A DNA stretch of 64,000 nt from Thalassospira sp. TSL5-1 (GTDB lineage: Bacteria; Pseudomonadota; Alphaproteobacteria; Rhodospirillales; Thalassospiraceae), in contig NZ_KV880642.1 of assembly GCF_001907695.1 (NCBI RefSeq), positions 122,119 through 186,118 on the forward strand, in the 5' to 3' direction. The notes under the pieces were generated by a model. It made no database searches and was not told where the DNA came from. It was given only the letters and a program-made list of their open reading frames with translations. Made by a program: the position numbers and the translations under genes. Positions 36,474-44,278 of this stretch are shown here, in pieces. How positions within the stretch are numbered: position 1 is the stretch's first letter; each line of letters begins with the position of its first letter.

Positions 36474-37802
36474 TCAGGAATCCTCGCGATGGACGAAGCG
36501 GAAATAAACAACGGCGAAAATCAGCAGCATGAAGAAAATGACCACGGCTACCGCCGCCCCGGCCCCCAGATTGGACAGGGCAAAACCCTGTTCGTAAACA
36601 TCGACGGTCAAGGTCCGGGTGCCAGCGGCCCCGCCGGTGAGCAGGAAAATGTCGTCGAATTTGTTAAACGTCCAAATAAAGCGCAACAAAAACAGCGTCG
36701 ATAGAATGCCGATCAGTTGCGGTAGCGAGATATGCCAGAACTGCTGAAGCGGTGTGGCCCCGTCTACCTCGGCGGCTTCATACATGTCTGATGAAATGGA
36801 CTGCATGCGGGCGAGGATGAACAGGAAAGAGAGCGGGAAATACCGCCAGGCCTCGAACGCGATAACGGTGGCAAGGGCCAGGGGGAATTCAAATGTGATA
36901 CCAAAAAAGGTGACCGGGACCGAGCGGGAGCCGAAAAAATTGATGCCTTCCTGGGCAATGTTCATTTTTTGCAGCATGGCATTAAACGTGCCCGAGAACG
37001 GGTCCAGCAAAATCAGCCAGGTAAAGGCAACTGCAATGACCGGGGCGACATAGGGAAATAAAAACAATCCGCGCAGGATGGAGCGCCCGGCGAATTTTTT
37101 ATTGAGCAATTGGGCGGCAAACAGGCCCAATACCAGCGCCCCGCCGGTGCCAAAAACGGTATAGGCAATCGTTACCCAAAAAACCGACCAGAATTCGCGC
37201 GAATTGAAAACATTGATGAAATTGTCAAAGGTGAATTCGCTGTTGGTCAGAATATTGTCTGCCGTACCGGTGAGGGTTGGCTCGCTTTCGCGCGGGCGGA
37301 CGGGATTGTCGATATAGCTTTGGTCCGCCTTTACCCCAATCGAAAGCCGTTCGCGCGCACCACCTTCCCAGTCGCCCAACTGGCACGAAATTTTGCGATC
37401 TTCGATGCGGCAATGGGAATCTGTTTTGGCAAGGGTTAGTCCGGCGGGCAGGGTATCGGTCAGGGTGACGTTTTGAATCTCGGCCGTTTGCGATGAATTG
37501 CGTAAACGATATTCGATTTTGGCTTCATCGCCTGCCTTTTCCAAATCCCCGCGCAAGCGTTCGGAGGCAATGATGCGCGGTGCCCGCAGGTCGCCCAGGG
37601 TGACGGGTTTTGCCGAAATCCAGAAATTGGCAATCAGTGGAAACAGCACAATGCCCAGCACAATGACGAAGGTGGGCAATAGCAGGCTGTAAGCCAGCCG
37701 GGCTTCGCGCTTCTCCATCGGGCCGATGCGGCGTTTTTTGCTGCCGGGTACCGGGGGTTTTACGGGGGATTGTGGTGGGGTGTTGGTTGATGCCGTGCTC
37801 AT
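36474..37802 (-). CDS. ABC sugar permease (MalF type) with large periplasmic insertion
   Basis: 442 residues. A proline-rich cytosolic start precedes helix 1 (SLLLPTFVIVLGIVLFPLIA). Between this helix and the rest sits a ~130-residue soluble insertion (~75-205) resembling a DUF11-type beta-sandwich (RLRNSSQTAEIQNVTLTD, LPAGLTLAKTD, CQLGDWEGG). Then come the remaining helices and EAA loop (YEAAEVDGATPLQQFWHISL). E. coli MalF also carries a periplasmic loop that touches the binding protein, so the insertion could serve the same purpose here. It is preceded by a strong intercistronic hairpin after the binding-protein gene. Confidence 0.92.
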   Translation of the reverse strand: MSTASTNTPPQSPVKPPVPGSKKRRIGPMEKREARLAYSLLLPTFVIVLGIVLFPLIANFWISAKPVTLGDLRAPRIIASERLRGDLEKAGDEAKIEYRLRNSSQTAEIQNVTLTDTLPAGLTLAKTDSHCRIEDRKISCQLGDWEGGARERLSIGVKADQSYIDNPVRPRESEPTLTGTADNILTNSEFTFDNFINVFNSREFWSVFWVTIAYTVFGTGGALVLGLFAAQLLNKKFAGRSILRGLFLFPYVAPVIAVAFTWLILLDPFSGTFNAMLQKMNIAQEGINFFGSRSVPVTFFGITFEFPLALATVIAFEAWRYFPLSFLFILARMQSISSDMYEAAEVDGATPLQQFWHISLPQLIGILSTLFLLRFIWTFNKFDDIFLLTGGAAGTRTLTVDVYEQGFALSNLGAGAAVAVVIFFMLLIFAVVYFRFVHREDS

Positions 37803-37819
37803 GGGCCTGCCTCGTCATC

Positions 37820-37849
37820 CCGGCCAGGAGGATGGAACCTCCCGGCCGG
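37820..37849 (-). promoter_or_regulatory. intercistronic hairpin between binding-protein and permease genes
   Basis: CCGGCCAGGAGG (37820-37831) and CCTCCCGGCCGG (37838-37849) form a 12-bp stem with a single mismatch and loop ATGGAA. On the minus strand it follows the binding-protein stop and precedes the MalF-type ATG by about 18 bases. There is no T-run, so it would protect upstream mRNA or thin out transcription downstream, a common way to make more binding protein than permease. Confidence 0.65.
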
Positions 37850-37872
37850 TTGGTTGGCGCGAAAAGAAATGC

Positions 37873-39219
37873 TTACTGAATTTTCGCGATTTCTTCGTTG
37901 ATCAGATCGGCAGTGGCCTCGGCACTGCGTTCCCCATCAATAAATTCGCGGGTCAAACGATTGATGACCTGTGAATTGATGATGCGAGATGCTTCGGCCA
38001 GTTTGCCTTCCTTCACACCCCAGCGGTCCGCATTGTCCAGGCCATTCATCAGGTTATCGATGACATCCTTGGAATAAATGTCGGATAGCGGTTCTTTGCG
38101 GTCCACACCTACAGGCAGGGTCATCCAGGCCTTGCGGAATTTTTCCGGGTCACCCTTGGTGCCGGTACGCACCGGGAATTTGCCTTCGGGCGCAATTGAC
38201 AGGGTTTGGGTATAACCCTGATCAAGCGAAAATTTGACAAATTCCATCGCCGGGTCAGTATCGGCATCGGCTGTAACACCAAAATAGCGAATGTCGCCCC
38301 AAGCGGCCCCGTCCTTGTTCGACGGCCCGGAAAGCCGGGTGACGATGCCGGTTTTTTCCGCCAGTTCGGTGGAGGTCGGATCATCATTGATGGTGGGTGG
38401 GCTGCTGTTGCGAAGGCCCGCCAGTTCATCGAGGATAAAGGGCGACCAGATGATCATCGCGGCCTTGCCGGCAAAATAAACCTGGCGCGACTGTTTCCAA
38501 TAGAGGTCGCCCGGGGGCGATGCCTTGGCGAGGGTTTTATAGAAATTCAGCGACTCAACCAGTTTCTTTTTATCAAAACCAATGCTGCCATCGGGTTTGA
38601 TCGGGGTGGCGCCATTGGCAAGGAAGACTTCTTCAAGCACCTGGCTCATGAAGTTTTCATCCACCTTGGTTGCGGCAACAAAGCCATACATTTCGGGCGG
38701 ATTATGCAGGGCCTTGATGGCTGCTTCGATATTGGCATAGCTGGTGGGCGGGGCCAGGCCCTTTTCGTCAAACAGATCCTTGCGATAGAGCACCATTTGT
38801 GTCCACCCATCGGACGGAACAGCGGCAACCTCGCCGTTGAAATCGGCCATTTCCAGGGCCTTGGCGGTAAAGGTCTTGGGGCCCAGTTCCTTGACGATTT
38901 CGTCATTGGCAACGGTATCAAGGATGCCTGCTTCCGACCAGGGCAGGACATATTGCAATGTCAGGTAAATGACATCGGGCAAATCACCGGCGGCAAAGGC
39001 GGCCGTGGCGCGTTTGCCAAGGTCGGTTTCCGTCACCGGGATGACCTCGACAGCTGTACCGGTTTCCTTTTCAAATTCCTTGGCCATTTCCTGCTGTTTG
39101 GCCAGGCGATCGGGTTGTTCTTCGGTCGTCCAGAACCGTAATTGTGCATTGGCGATGGATGTAGTTGCCATCAGGCCAATGGCGGCAACCGCCAAAAGAC
39201 GGGGAAATTTCAGTGTCAT
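37873..39219 (-). CDS. ABC importer extracellular solute-binding protein (family 1)
   Basis: 448 residues from ATG 39219, giving a clean Sec signal peptide (RLLAVAAIGLMATTSIANA, then QLRFWTTEEQ); the ORF extends upstream to 39279 but without this start context. The family 1 pattern is present: RLAKQQEMAKEFEKETGTA, AAFAAGDLPDVIYL, EVAAVPSDGWTQMVLYRKDL (hinge region), and many surface Trp/Tyr typical for glycoside binding. It captures the sugar in the periplasm for the two permeases. It follows the LacI gene by about 22 bases and is separated from the permease genes by a hairpin. Confidence 0.93.
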   Translation of the reverse strand: MTLKFPRLLAVAAIGLMATTSIANAQLRFWTTEEQPDRLAKQQEMAKEFEKETGTAVEVIPVTETDLGKRATAAFAAGDLPDVIYLTLQYVLPWSEAGILDTVANDEIVKELGPKTFTAKALEMADFNGEVAAVPSDGWTQMVLYRKDLFDEKGLAPPTSYANIEAAIKALHNPPEMYGFVAATKVDENFMSQVLEEVFLANGATPIKPDGSIGFDKKKLVESLNFYKTLAKASPPGDLYWKQSRQVYFAGKAAMIIWSPFILDELAGLRNSSPPTINDDPTSTELAEKTGIVTRLSGPSNKDGAAWGDIRYFGVTADADTDPAMEFVKFSLDQGYTQTLSIAPEGKFPVRTGTKGDPEKFRKAWMTLPVGVDRKEPLSDIYSKDVIDNLMNGLDNADRWGVKEGKLAEASRIINSQVINRLTREFIDGERSAEATADLINEEIAKIQ

Positions 39220-39241
39220 GATTAAGCCTCCCTTTGTTTTG

Positions 39242-40300
39242 TTAAGCCGGGCTCCCTCCCGGCGGATTGACCGACGCACGCGGTGTTAGCTTTGCCTGCC
39301 ACAATGTTTGCGTCGGGGCAGATGGCGAATGGGTGCATAAATCCAAAATCATTCGGCCAACTTCGCGGCCGATTTCATAGCTGTCCTGGTGTAGTGTGGT
39401 GAGGGCGGGGTGCACGGCCCGGCCAATCGGCAGGCCATCAAAGCCCATAATCGAAATATCCCTGCCCACCGTTAATCCGGCCCGGCTAATGGCCTGCATC
39501 GCCCCAATGGCGACGGCGTCGGTGACGCATAAAATGGCGGTGGGACGGTCATTTTTGGTAATGGATAACAGGCGCTGCGTTGCGCGAAAGGCAATTAGTT
39601 CGTCGGTAATGCCGTCAATCAGATAGCCCACACCAATGTGACCATTCTGTTCTTTCATGGCGCGCAAATAACCGCAGCGGCGCTGCCAGGCAAAATTCAT
39701 CGCCGGGTCGCCGCCCAGGCAGGCGATTTTGACATGACCAAGATCGCGCAGATAACGGATTGCGTCGATGAAGGCCTGTTCATTGTCGATATCAAGCCAG
39801 GAATAATCGTTTGGATTGTCGGTGCGGCCCTGCACGACAAAGGGCAGGCCACTTTCGCGCAAATAATTGACCCGTGCGTCTTCGCGCTGTGTTCGGGCAA
39901 CGACAAAACCACCCACTTTGCCGGACCCGACAAGGCGGTCGATCACATCGACCTCGTCATGACCGTCCGGCACGGATGTGACCAGAAGGTCCCAGTCATG
40001 CACGGCAAGTTCGGTGGCAAGCCCATTGAGGATTTCGGCCAGAAACGGGTCGGAATGCTGGTTGCGGGTGGTGGGCAGCACAAAGCCGACGGTTTCAATA
40101 ATTCCGCGTGCCAGGCGCCGCGCGCTGGACGAAGGCCGGTATCCCAGTTCGAGGGCGGCTTTTTGCACACGTTTGCGGGTTTTTTCGGCAATGTCGGGAT
40201 AGTTGTTCAAAGCGCGCGAAATGGTGCCTTCTGACAGGCCCAAATGTTGGGCCAGTCGGGCAATGGTCATTGGTTCATTCCGTTTGGACGGTATGGACAA
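39242..40300 (-). CDS. LacI family transcriptional regulator
   Basis: 352 residues from TTG 40300, with AGGAGG ending 4-5 bases upstream; ATG 40270 is the alternative. The N-terminal helix-turn-helix is typical (TIARLAQHLGLSEGTISRALNN, hinge RRLARGIIETVGF), followed by a periplasmic-binding-protein-like sugar domain. It is the first gene of a minus-strand operon with the importer and glycosidase. A perfect palindrome in its own promoter shows autorepression of the whole operon, relieved by the imported sugar or a metabolite. Confidence 0.93.
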   Translation of the reverse strand: MSIPSKRNEPMTIARLAQHLGLSEGTISRALNNYPDIAEKTRKRVQKAALELGYRPSSSARRLARGIIETVGFVLPTTRNQHSDPFLAEILNGLATELAVHDWDLLVTSVPDGHDEVDVIDRLVGSGKVGGFVVARTQREDARVNYLRESGLPFVVQGRTDNPNDYSWLDIDNEQAFIDAIRYLRDLGHVKIACLGGDPAMNFAWQRRCGYLRAMKEQNGHIGVGYLIDGITDELIAFRATQRLLSITKNDRPTAILCVTDAVAIGAMQAISRAGLTVGRDISIMGFDGLPIGRAVHPALTTLHQDSYEIGREVGRMILDLCTHSPSAPTQTLWQAKLTPRASVNPPGGSPA

Positions 40301-40378
40301 GTAACCTCCTGCCGGGTTTCGCTGCTATTCTATATTCGTGCGCGTATTATTCCGGGTCGCTGTTCTTTTTACGATTTC

Positions 40379-40407
40379 ACGTTACCGAAAGCGCTTTCGG
40401 AAGTCAA
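40379..40407 (-). promoter_or_regulatory. LacI-operon promoter with operator in the spacer
   Basis: On the minus strand, TTGACT (40407-40402) and TAACGT (40384-40379) fit -35 and -10 boxes with exactly 17 bases between them. The spacer contains the perfect 16-bp palindrome CCGAAAGCGCTTTCGG (40385-40400), with the central GCGC typical of LacI-family operators. A bound repressor would block RNA polymerase directly. The regulator gene begins about 80 bases downstream, so it controls itself and the importer. Confidence 0.82.
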
Positions 40408-41030
40408 ATAACGGTCTTTATTTGGCTTTGTTCCCGCATAACAGTGCAGAAATGTCATATATTTTCGGGGGGAGGAACGGTTCATGCGCTCGATTTGGTG
40501 CGCGGGGGGCAGAATGTCGTACCGAGGCACCAAGCGATTGTGATCATGCGGAGCAAAAACCGCCGCCCTGTTGTGGCTGATATTGTGCAACGAAGTTCGT
40601 GGCGGGTCGTTGGGCGCAGGATCGTGCATAACGTATCTAGAGGGGGCTTCCAGGCCGTGTTATCCGGTTGGCCCAGGTGTCTTTGGGCGGCGATTTGGAG
40701 AATCGGACATTGGAATGCGTGCTATCTATGGTAGCAAAACTGTAACATTGTTGACCGATTCGGCCGTTCTGGCGTGCAGCGATTCGTAAATTTCCCGTTT
40801 ATCGTGTGTTTTTGCCTGTTTTCGCCGTCGGGCAGAATTTTATACAATGCGGACGGGAACTTAGCGCCGATTGGTTGGTTGTAGAGGCCAAATCAAGTGA
40901 ATTCTGCGGCTTTCGGCTTTGGAACTCCTGTTCCAGAACTCAAAAATATTCGTAATGTAAAAACTTATCCTGTAGCGACATATCTACGTTTTCCCCGTAG
41001 TTTCGCAGTAATTCAAAATTCATCACATTT

Positions 41031-41064
41031 TGGACATAATGTTTAAACATTAAAGTATTGTCCA
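41031..41064. promoter_or_regulatory. palindromic element upstream of the T6SS operon
   Basis: TAATGTTTAAACATTA (41037-41052) is a perfect 16-bp palindrome. It is directly preceded by TGGACA (41031-41036) and followed, six bases on, by the inverted copy TGTCCA (41059-41064). TTGGAC at 41030-41035 could also serve as a -35 box with AAGTAT (41053-41058) as a poor -10. It is about 680 bases before tssB. A regulator binding site or transcription start for the T6SS leader is likely, but unproven. Confidence 0.5.
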
Positions 41065-41263
41065 TACGAGTTAAATGCTTGTAGGTTCATGTACAGAATG
41101 ATTCATCGCGAGTTCTCGCGTCAGGGTCATTTAAAAATAGCGGAAAAAATTTCGCAGAATATTTGGTTGGGAAAAGACGGGCTAACAATGTTGGATGGGA
41201 ATACGTAACATATACTTCAACGTATGGTGACCTAATCTTTCAGGCTTTACTCAAGTATTACAT

Positions 41264-41315
41264 ACTAACCTTTGGTGTGGGAACTAATACTCCACACGGT
41301 TAGTTTTGATTTTTG
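41264..41315 (+). terminator. terminator-like hairpin upstream of the T6SS operon
   Basis: ACTAACC (41264-41270) pairs with GGTTAGT (41298-41304) and GTGTGG (41275-41280) with CCACAC (41292-41297); a 4-base bulge (TTTG) separates the two helices on one side. T-rich sequence TTTTGATTTTT follows. It lies about 430 bases before tssB, with no ORF before it, so it would end a short RNA or act as an attenuator in the T6SS leader. Confidence 0.65.
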
Positions 41316-41742
41316 TAAAGTTTGCGCGGTTCAGGCAACTCATCCACTCGTTTGCCAGACATATAACCGTCTTTCGGTATCGCAGAGGTTGAGCAAACCC
41401 TCTGTCGGTAAGTTGAAAGCGGCGACTTTGATCTTGTGATGTGACTTTTCGTCATTTCATTGCTGGACAATGACGCCGTGTGACCGGAATGCGGGGTTTG
41501 ATGGTTTTGGGCGTAAAGCCGAAAAACATACAGGCCGAGCTGTGCGTAAGCCGCAGGTGTCCGTTAAGGATATGTCCGGTCTTCCGTCTTTCCTACCAAT
41601 CGCGATTGCGGGGGTATTGGTGTTGTTGCCATGCCTCCTGGCTTGAAAGGGCCGGAATTGTGATTGGCGTTTTGTTTTTTGCCGGTTTTGGCAAGCAGGC
41701 AGGCGCCGGTCACGAGGTTTAGAATTCGAGATTGGAGACGGC

Positions 41743-42270
41743 ATGAGAGATTCTTCTGTAGCGCCTAAAGAGCGCATTAACGTTAAATTCGTACCGGCAA
41801 CGGGGGACCAGAAGGAAGAAGTCGAACTGCCGCTTAAGATGGTGGTCATGGGGGACTTCGCCGGCAAGGCCGACGATACACCTCTTGAAAATCGCAAAGC
41901 GGTCGAAATCGACAAGAATTCCTTTGGCAATGTTCTGCGCGAAATGAACCTGGAGCGTACGCTTCAGGTGGATGATGTCTTGCGTGATGACCCCGATGCC
42001 TCGTTGAGCCTGAAGCTGAAATTTGAAAGCCTTCAGGACTTTTCCCCTGATTCCATTGTTGAACAGGTGCCCGAGCTTAAAAAGCTGGCCGACCTGCGCG
42101 AAGCACTGACGGCCCTTAAGGGACCGTTGGGGAACCTGCCGGCTTTCCGCCGCGCGCTAAGCGAAATCGTCGATGATCCGCAAAAACGGGACGCCCTGCT
42201 GGCCGAACTTGATGGTTCGGAGAAGGCAGACGCCTCGACCGACGGCAATGATGCCGGCGACAAAAGCTGA
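41743..42270 (+). CDS. tssB: T6SS contractile sheath small subunit TssB (VipA)
   Basis: 175 residues, ATG 41743 with GGAG about 7 bases upstream. Recognisable TssB pattern: RINVKFVPATGDQKEEVELPL, MVVMGDFAGKAD, the LLREMN-like NVLREMNLE and LKFESLQDFSPDSIVEQVPEL. It forms the cytosolic contractile sheath with TssC around the Hcp tube; ClpV recycles the sheath. It is the first gene of the T6SS operon, after a long untranslated region. The C-terminal tail is acidic. Confidence 0.96.
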   Translation: MRDSSVAPKERINVKFVPATGDQKEEVELPLKMVVMGDFAGKADDTPLENRKAVEIDKNSFGNVLREMNLERTLQVDDVLRDDPDASLSLKLKFESLQDFSPDSIVEQVPELKKLADLREALTALKGPLGNLPAFRRALSEIVDDPQKRDALLAELDGSEKADASTDGNDAGDKS

Positions 42271-42335
42271 TCATCCCAAAACATATCAATGCCAGGCGTT
42301 GAAACGCCGAACATCGTGTTGGAAAGACGAGAACA

Positions 42336-43817
42336 ATGAATACCGAAACACTTGATCCTGTTGCCCAAAGTCAAGGTCACGCCCAGGATTCCCTGCTTGA
42401 CCAGATCATGGCGAAAAGCAATCTGGTGCCGGAAGATGACGGTTATGACGTTGCGCGTAAGGGTGTTGAAGCCTTTATCGCCGAGTTGCTGGCAGGGGAT
42501 ACCTCGGCCGAGCCGGTAAACAAGGCCCGCGTTGATCGCATGATTGCCGAACTGGACCGCAAGATTTCGCGCCAGATGGACGAAATTTTGCACCACCCGG
42601 AATTCCAGGAACTTGAATCAACCTGGCGCAGCCTGAAGCTTTTGGTCGATCGCACCGATTTCCGCGAAAATATCAAGATCGAGCTTCTGTCCATCCGCAA
42701 GGATGAACTGCTGGAAGATTTTGAACTGTCGCCGGAAGTGCCGCAGTCGGGCCTTTACAAACATGTTTATTCGGCTGGTTACGGCCAGTTTGGGGGGGAA
42801 CCGGTCGGTGCCATGATTGGCATGTACTCGTTCAATGCCTCCTCGCCGGACATGAAGCTTTTGCAATATTGCGCATCGGTTGGCGCAATGGCGCATGCAC
42901 CGTTCATTTCTTCGGTCAGCCCGAAATTCTTTGGTGTGGATTCCTTCACCGAACTCGGTGAAATCAAGGAACTGTCCTCGCTGTTTGAAGGGCCGCAATA
43001 TGCCAAATGGCGTGGTCTGCGTGAGTCCGAAGATTCCCGTTATGTCGGCCTGACCGCCCCGCGGTTCCTGCTGCGGACCCCTTATGATCCGCTGGAAAAC
43101 CCGACCAAGACCTTCCAGTATCGTGAAGCGGTTGAAGACAGCCACGAAAATTACCTATGGGGCAACACGGCGGTTCTGCTGGGTGAACGCATCAATGACA
43201 GCTTTGCCAAGTTCCGCTGGAGCCCGAACATCATCGGCCCGCAGTCCGGTGGTGCGGTCAATGACCTGCCGGTTCATGTTTATGAATCCTTTGGTCAGCT
43301 TGAACAGAAAATTCCGACCGAAACCCTGATTACGGACCGTCGTGAATTTGAACTGGCCGAAGAAGGCTTTATTGCGCTGACCATGCGCAAAGGGTCGGAT
43401 AATGCAGCCTTTTTCTCGGCCAATTCCATCCAGAAGCCGAAACGTTTTCCGAACACCAAGGAAGGCAAGGAAGCCGAAACCAATTACAAGCTCGGCACCC
43501 AGCTTCCCTACATGTTCATCATCAACCGTCTGGCACACTACATCAAGGTGTTGCAGCGCGAACAGATCGGCGCGTGGAAAGAACGTTCCGACCTTGAACG
43601 CGAACTGAATGCCTGGATCGTCCAGTATGTTGCCGATCAGGAAAATCCGCCTGCCGATGTGCGTTCGCGTCGTCCGCTTCGTGCCGCCAAGATCGAGGTT
43701 TCGGATGTTGCCGGTGATCCGGGCTGGTACCGGGTTAGCATGGCTGTGCGTCCGCACTTCAAATATATGGGTGCGAATTTCGAGCTGTCCCTGGTTGGCC
43801 GTTTGGATAAAGACTGA
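42336..43817 (+). CDS. tssC: T6SS contractile sheath large subunit TssC (VipB)
   Basis: 493 residues, ATG 42336. TssC/ImpC hallmarks are ILHHPEFQELESTWRSLKLLV, SFNASSPDMKLLQYCASVGAMAH split by PFISSVSPKFFG, the KWRGLRESEDSRYVGL segment and LRTPYDPLENP. It makes up most of the sheath wall with TssB. The stop overlaps the tssE start (TGATG), so the two are coupled. Confidence 0.97.
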   Translation: MNTETLDPVAQSQGHAQDSLLDQIMAKSNLVPEDDGYDVARKGVEAFIAELLAGDTSAEPVNKARVDRMIAELDRKISRQMDEILHHPEFQELESTWRSLKLLVDRTDFRENIKIELLSIRKDELLEDFELSPEVPQSGLYKHVYSAGYGQFGGEPVGAMIGMYSFNASSPDMKLLQYCASVGAMAHAPFISSVSPKFFGVDSFTELGEIKELSSLFEGPQYAKWRGLRESEDSRYVGLTAPRFLLRTPYDPLENPTKTFQYREAVEDSHENYLWGNTAVLLGERINDSFAKFRWSPNIIGPQSGGAVNDLPVHVYESFGQLEQKIPTETLITDRREFELAEEGFIALTMRKGSDNAAFFSANSIQKPKRFPNTKEGKEAETNYKLGTQLPYMFIINRLAHYIKVLQREQIGAWKERSDLERELNAWIVQYVADQENPPADVRSRRPLRAAKIEVSDVAGDPGWYRVSMAVRPHFKYMGANFELSLVGRLDKD

Positions 43818-44272
43818 TGAATCATCCCCTGGCACGTCAACATGTTGAAGCGGTGCGGTCGCGTTCCCTGATGGAACGTATCCGTGCCGACGATCTGGGG
43901 CAGACCTCGCATGTTAGCGACAGGCTTGCCGCCCGCGTTGCGTCGATCAAGAACAATCTTTTGAACGTTCTGAATGGTCGCAGCGGCGGGTCGCAAAGTG
44001 CGCCTGGTTTTGGGCTGGCCGATTTTAACGATGCCTCGGTCGGGTCAACCGACATGCTGCGCATTGTTGCGAACGATATTCGCAATGTCATCGAAACTTA
44101 CGAGCCGCGTGTCAGCAACGTGGCGGTGCGTTTTGATCGCGAACAGGAAAACGGGCTTGAACTGTTTTTCCAGATATCGGCTCGCACCCAAATCGGTACG
44201 GCCCGTGAACAGGTCACGATTGACCTGGTTCTTTCCGAAGGGCGTTCGTTTTCCTTGAGAATGGGTAGGTAG
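43817..44272 (+). CDS. tssE: T6SS baseplate subunit TssE (gp25-like)
   Basis: 151 residues, ATG 43817. A phage T4 gp25/lysozyme-like fold is indicated by ARVASIKNNLLNVLNGR, GFGLADFND and the conserved YEPRVSNVAVRF. In the baseplate it nucleates sheath polymerisation with TssF, TssG and TssK. It is not a lysozyme despite the historical family name. Confidence 0.95.
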   Translation: MNHPLARQHVEAVRSRSLMERIRADDLGQTSHVSDRLAARVASIKNNLLNVLNGRSGGSQSAPGFGLADFNDASVGSTDMLRIVANDIRNVIETYEPRVSNVAVRFDREQENGLELFFQISARTQIGTAREQVTIDLVLSEGRSFSLRMGR

Positions 44273-44278
44273 GTCATT

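Larger units (their letters stand above)
40301..41742. other. 1.4 kb intergenic region upstream of the T6SS operon
   Basis: No ORF here shows protein-like composition; the short ORFs (for example within 40338-40789) run antisense through the LacI promoter or look random. The left end holds the LacI-operon promoter and operator. The middle holds a 16-bp palindrome flanked by a TGGACA/TGTCCA pair (41031-41064) and then a terminator-like hairpin (41264-41315). A second imperfect hairpin, CAGAGG (41383-41388) with CCTCTG (41399-41404), lies closer to tssB. The stretch is A+T-rich in its middle. It may hold a regulatory RNA or long 5' leader. Confidence 0.6.

Noticed and set aside
40108..40789. 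Overlapping small ORFs upstream of the LacI gene
   Set aside because: They run across the LacI promoter/operator and show no protein-like composition.
41655..41690. Possible sigma54 -24/-12 promoter before tssB (TTGGCG...TTTTGCC)
   Set aside because: The GG and GC elements are 13 rather than 10 bases apart, so it does not fit the fixed spacing.
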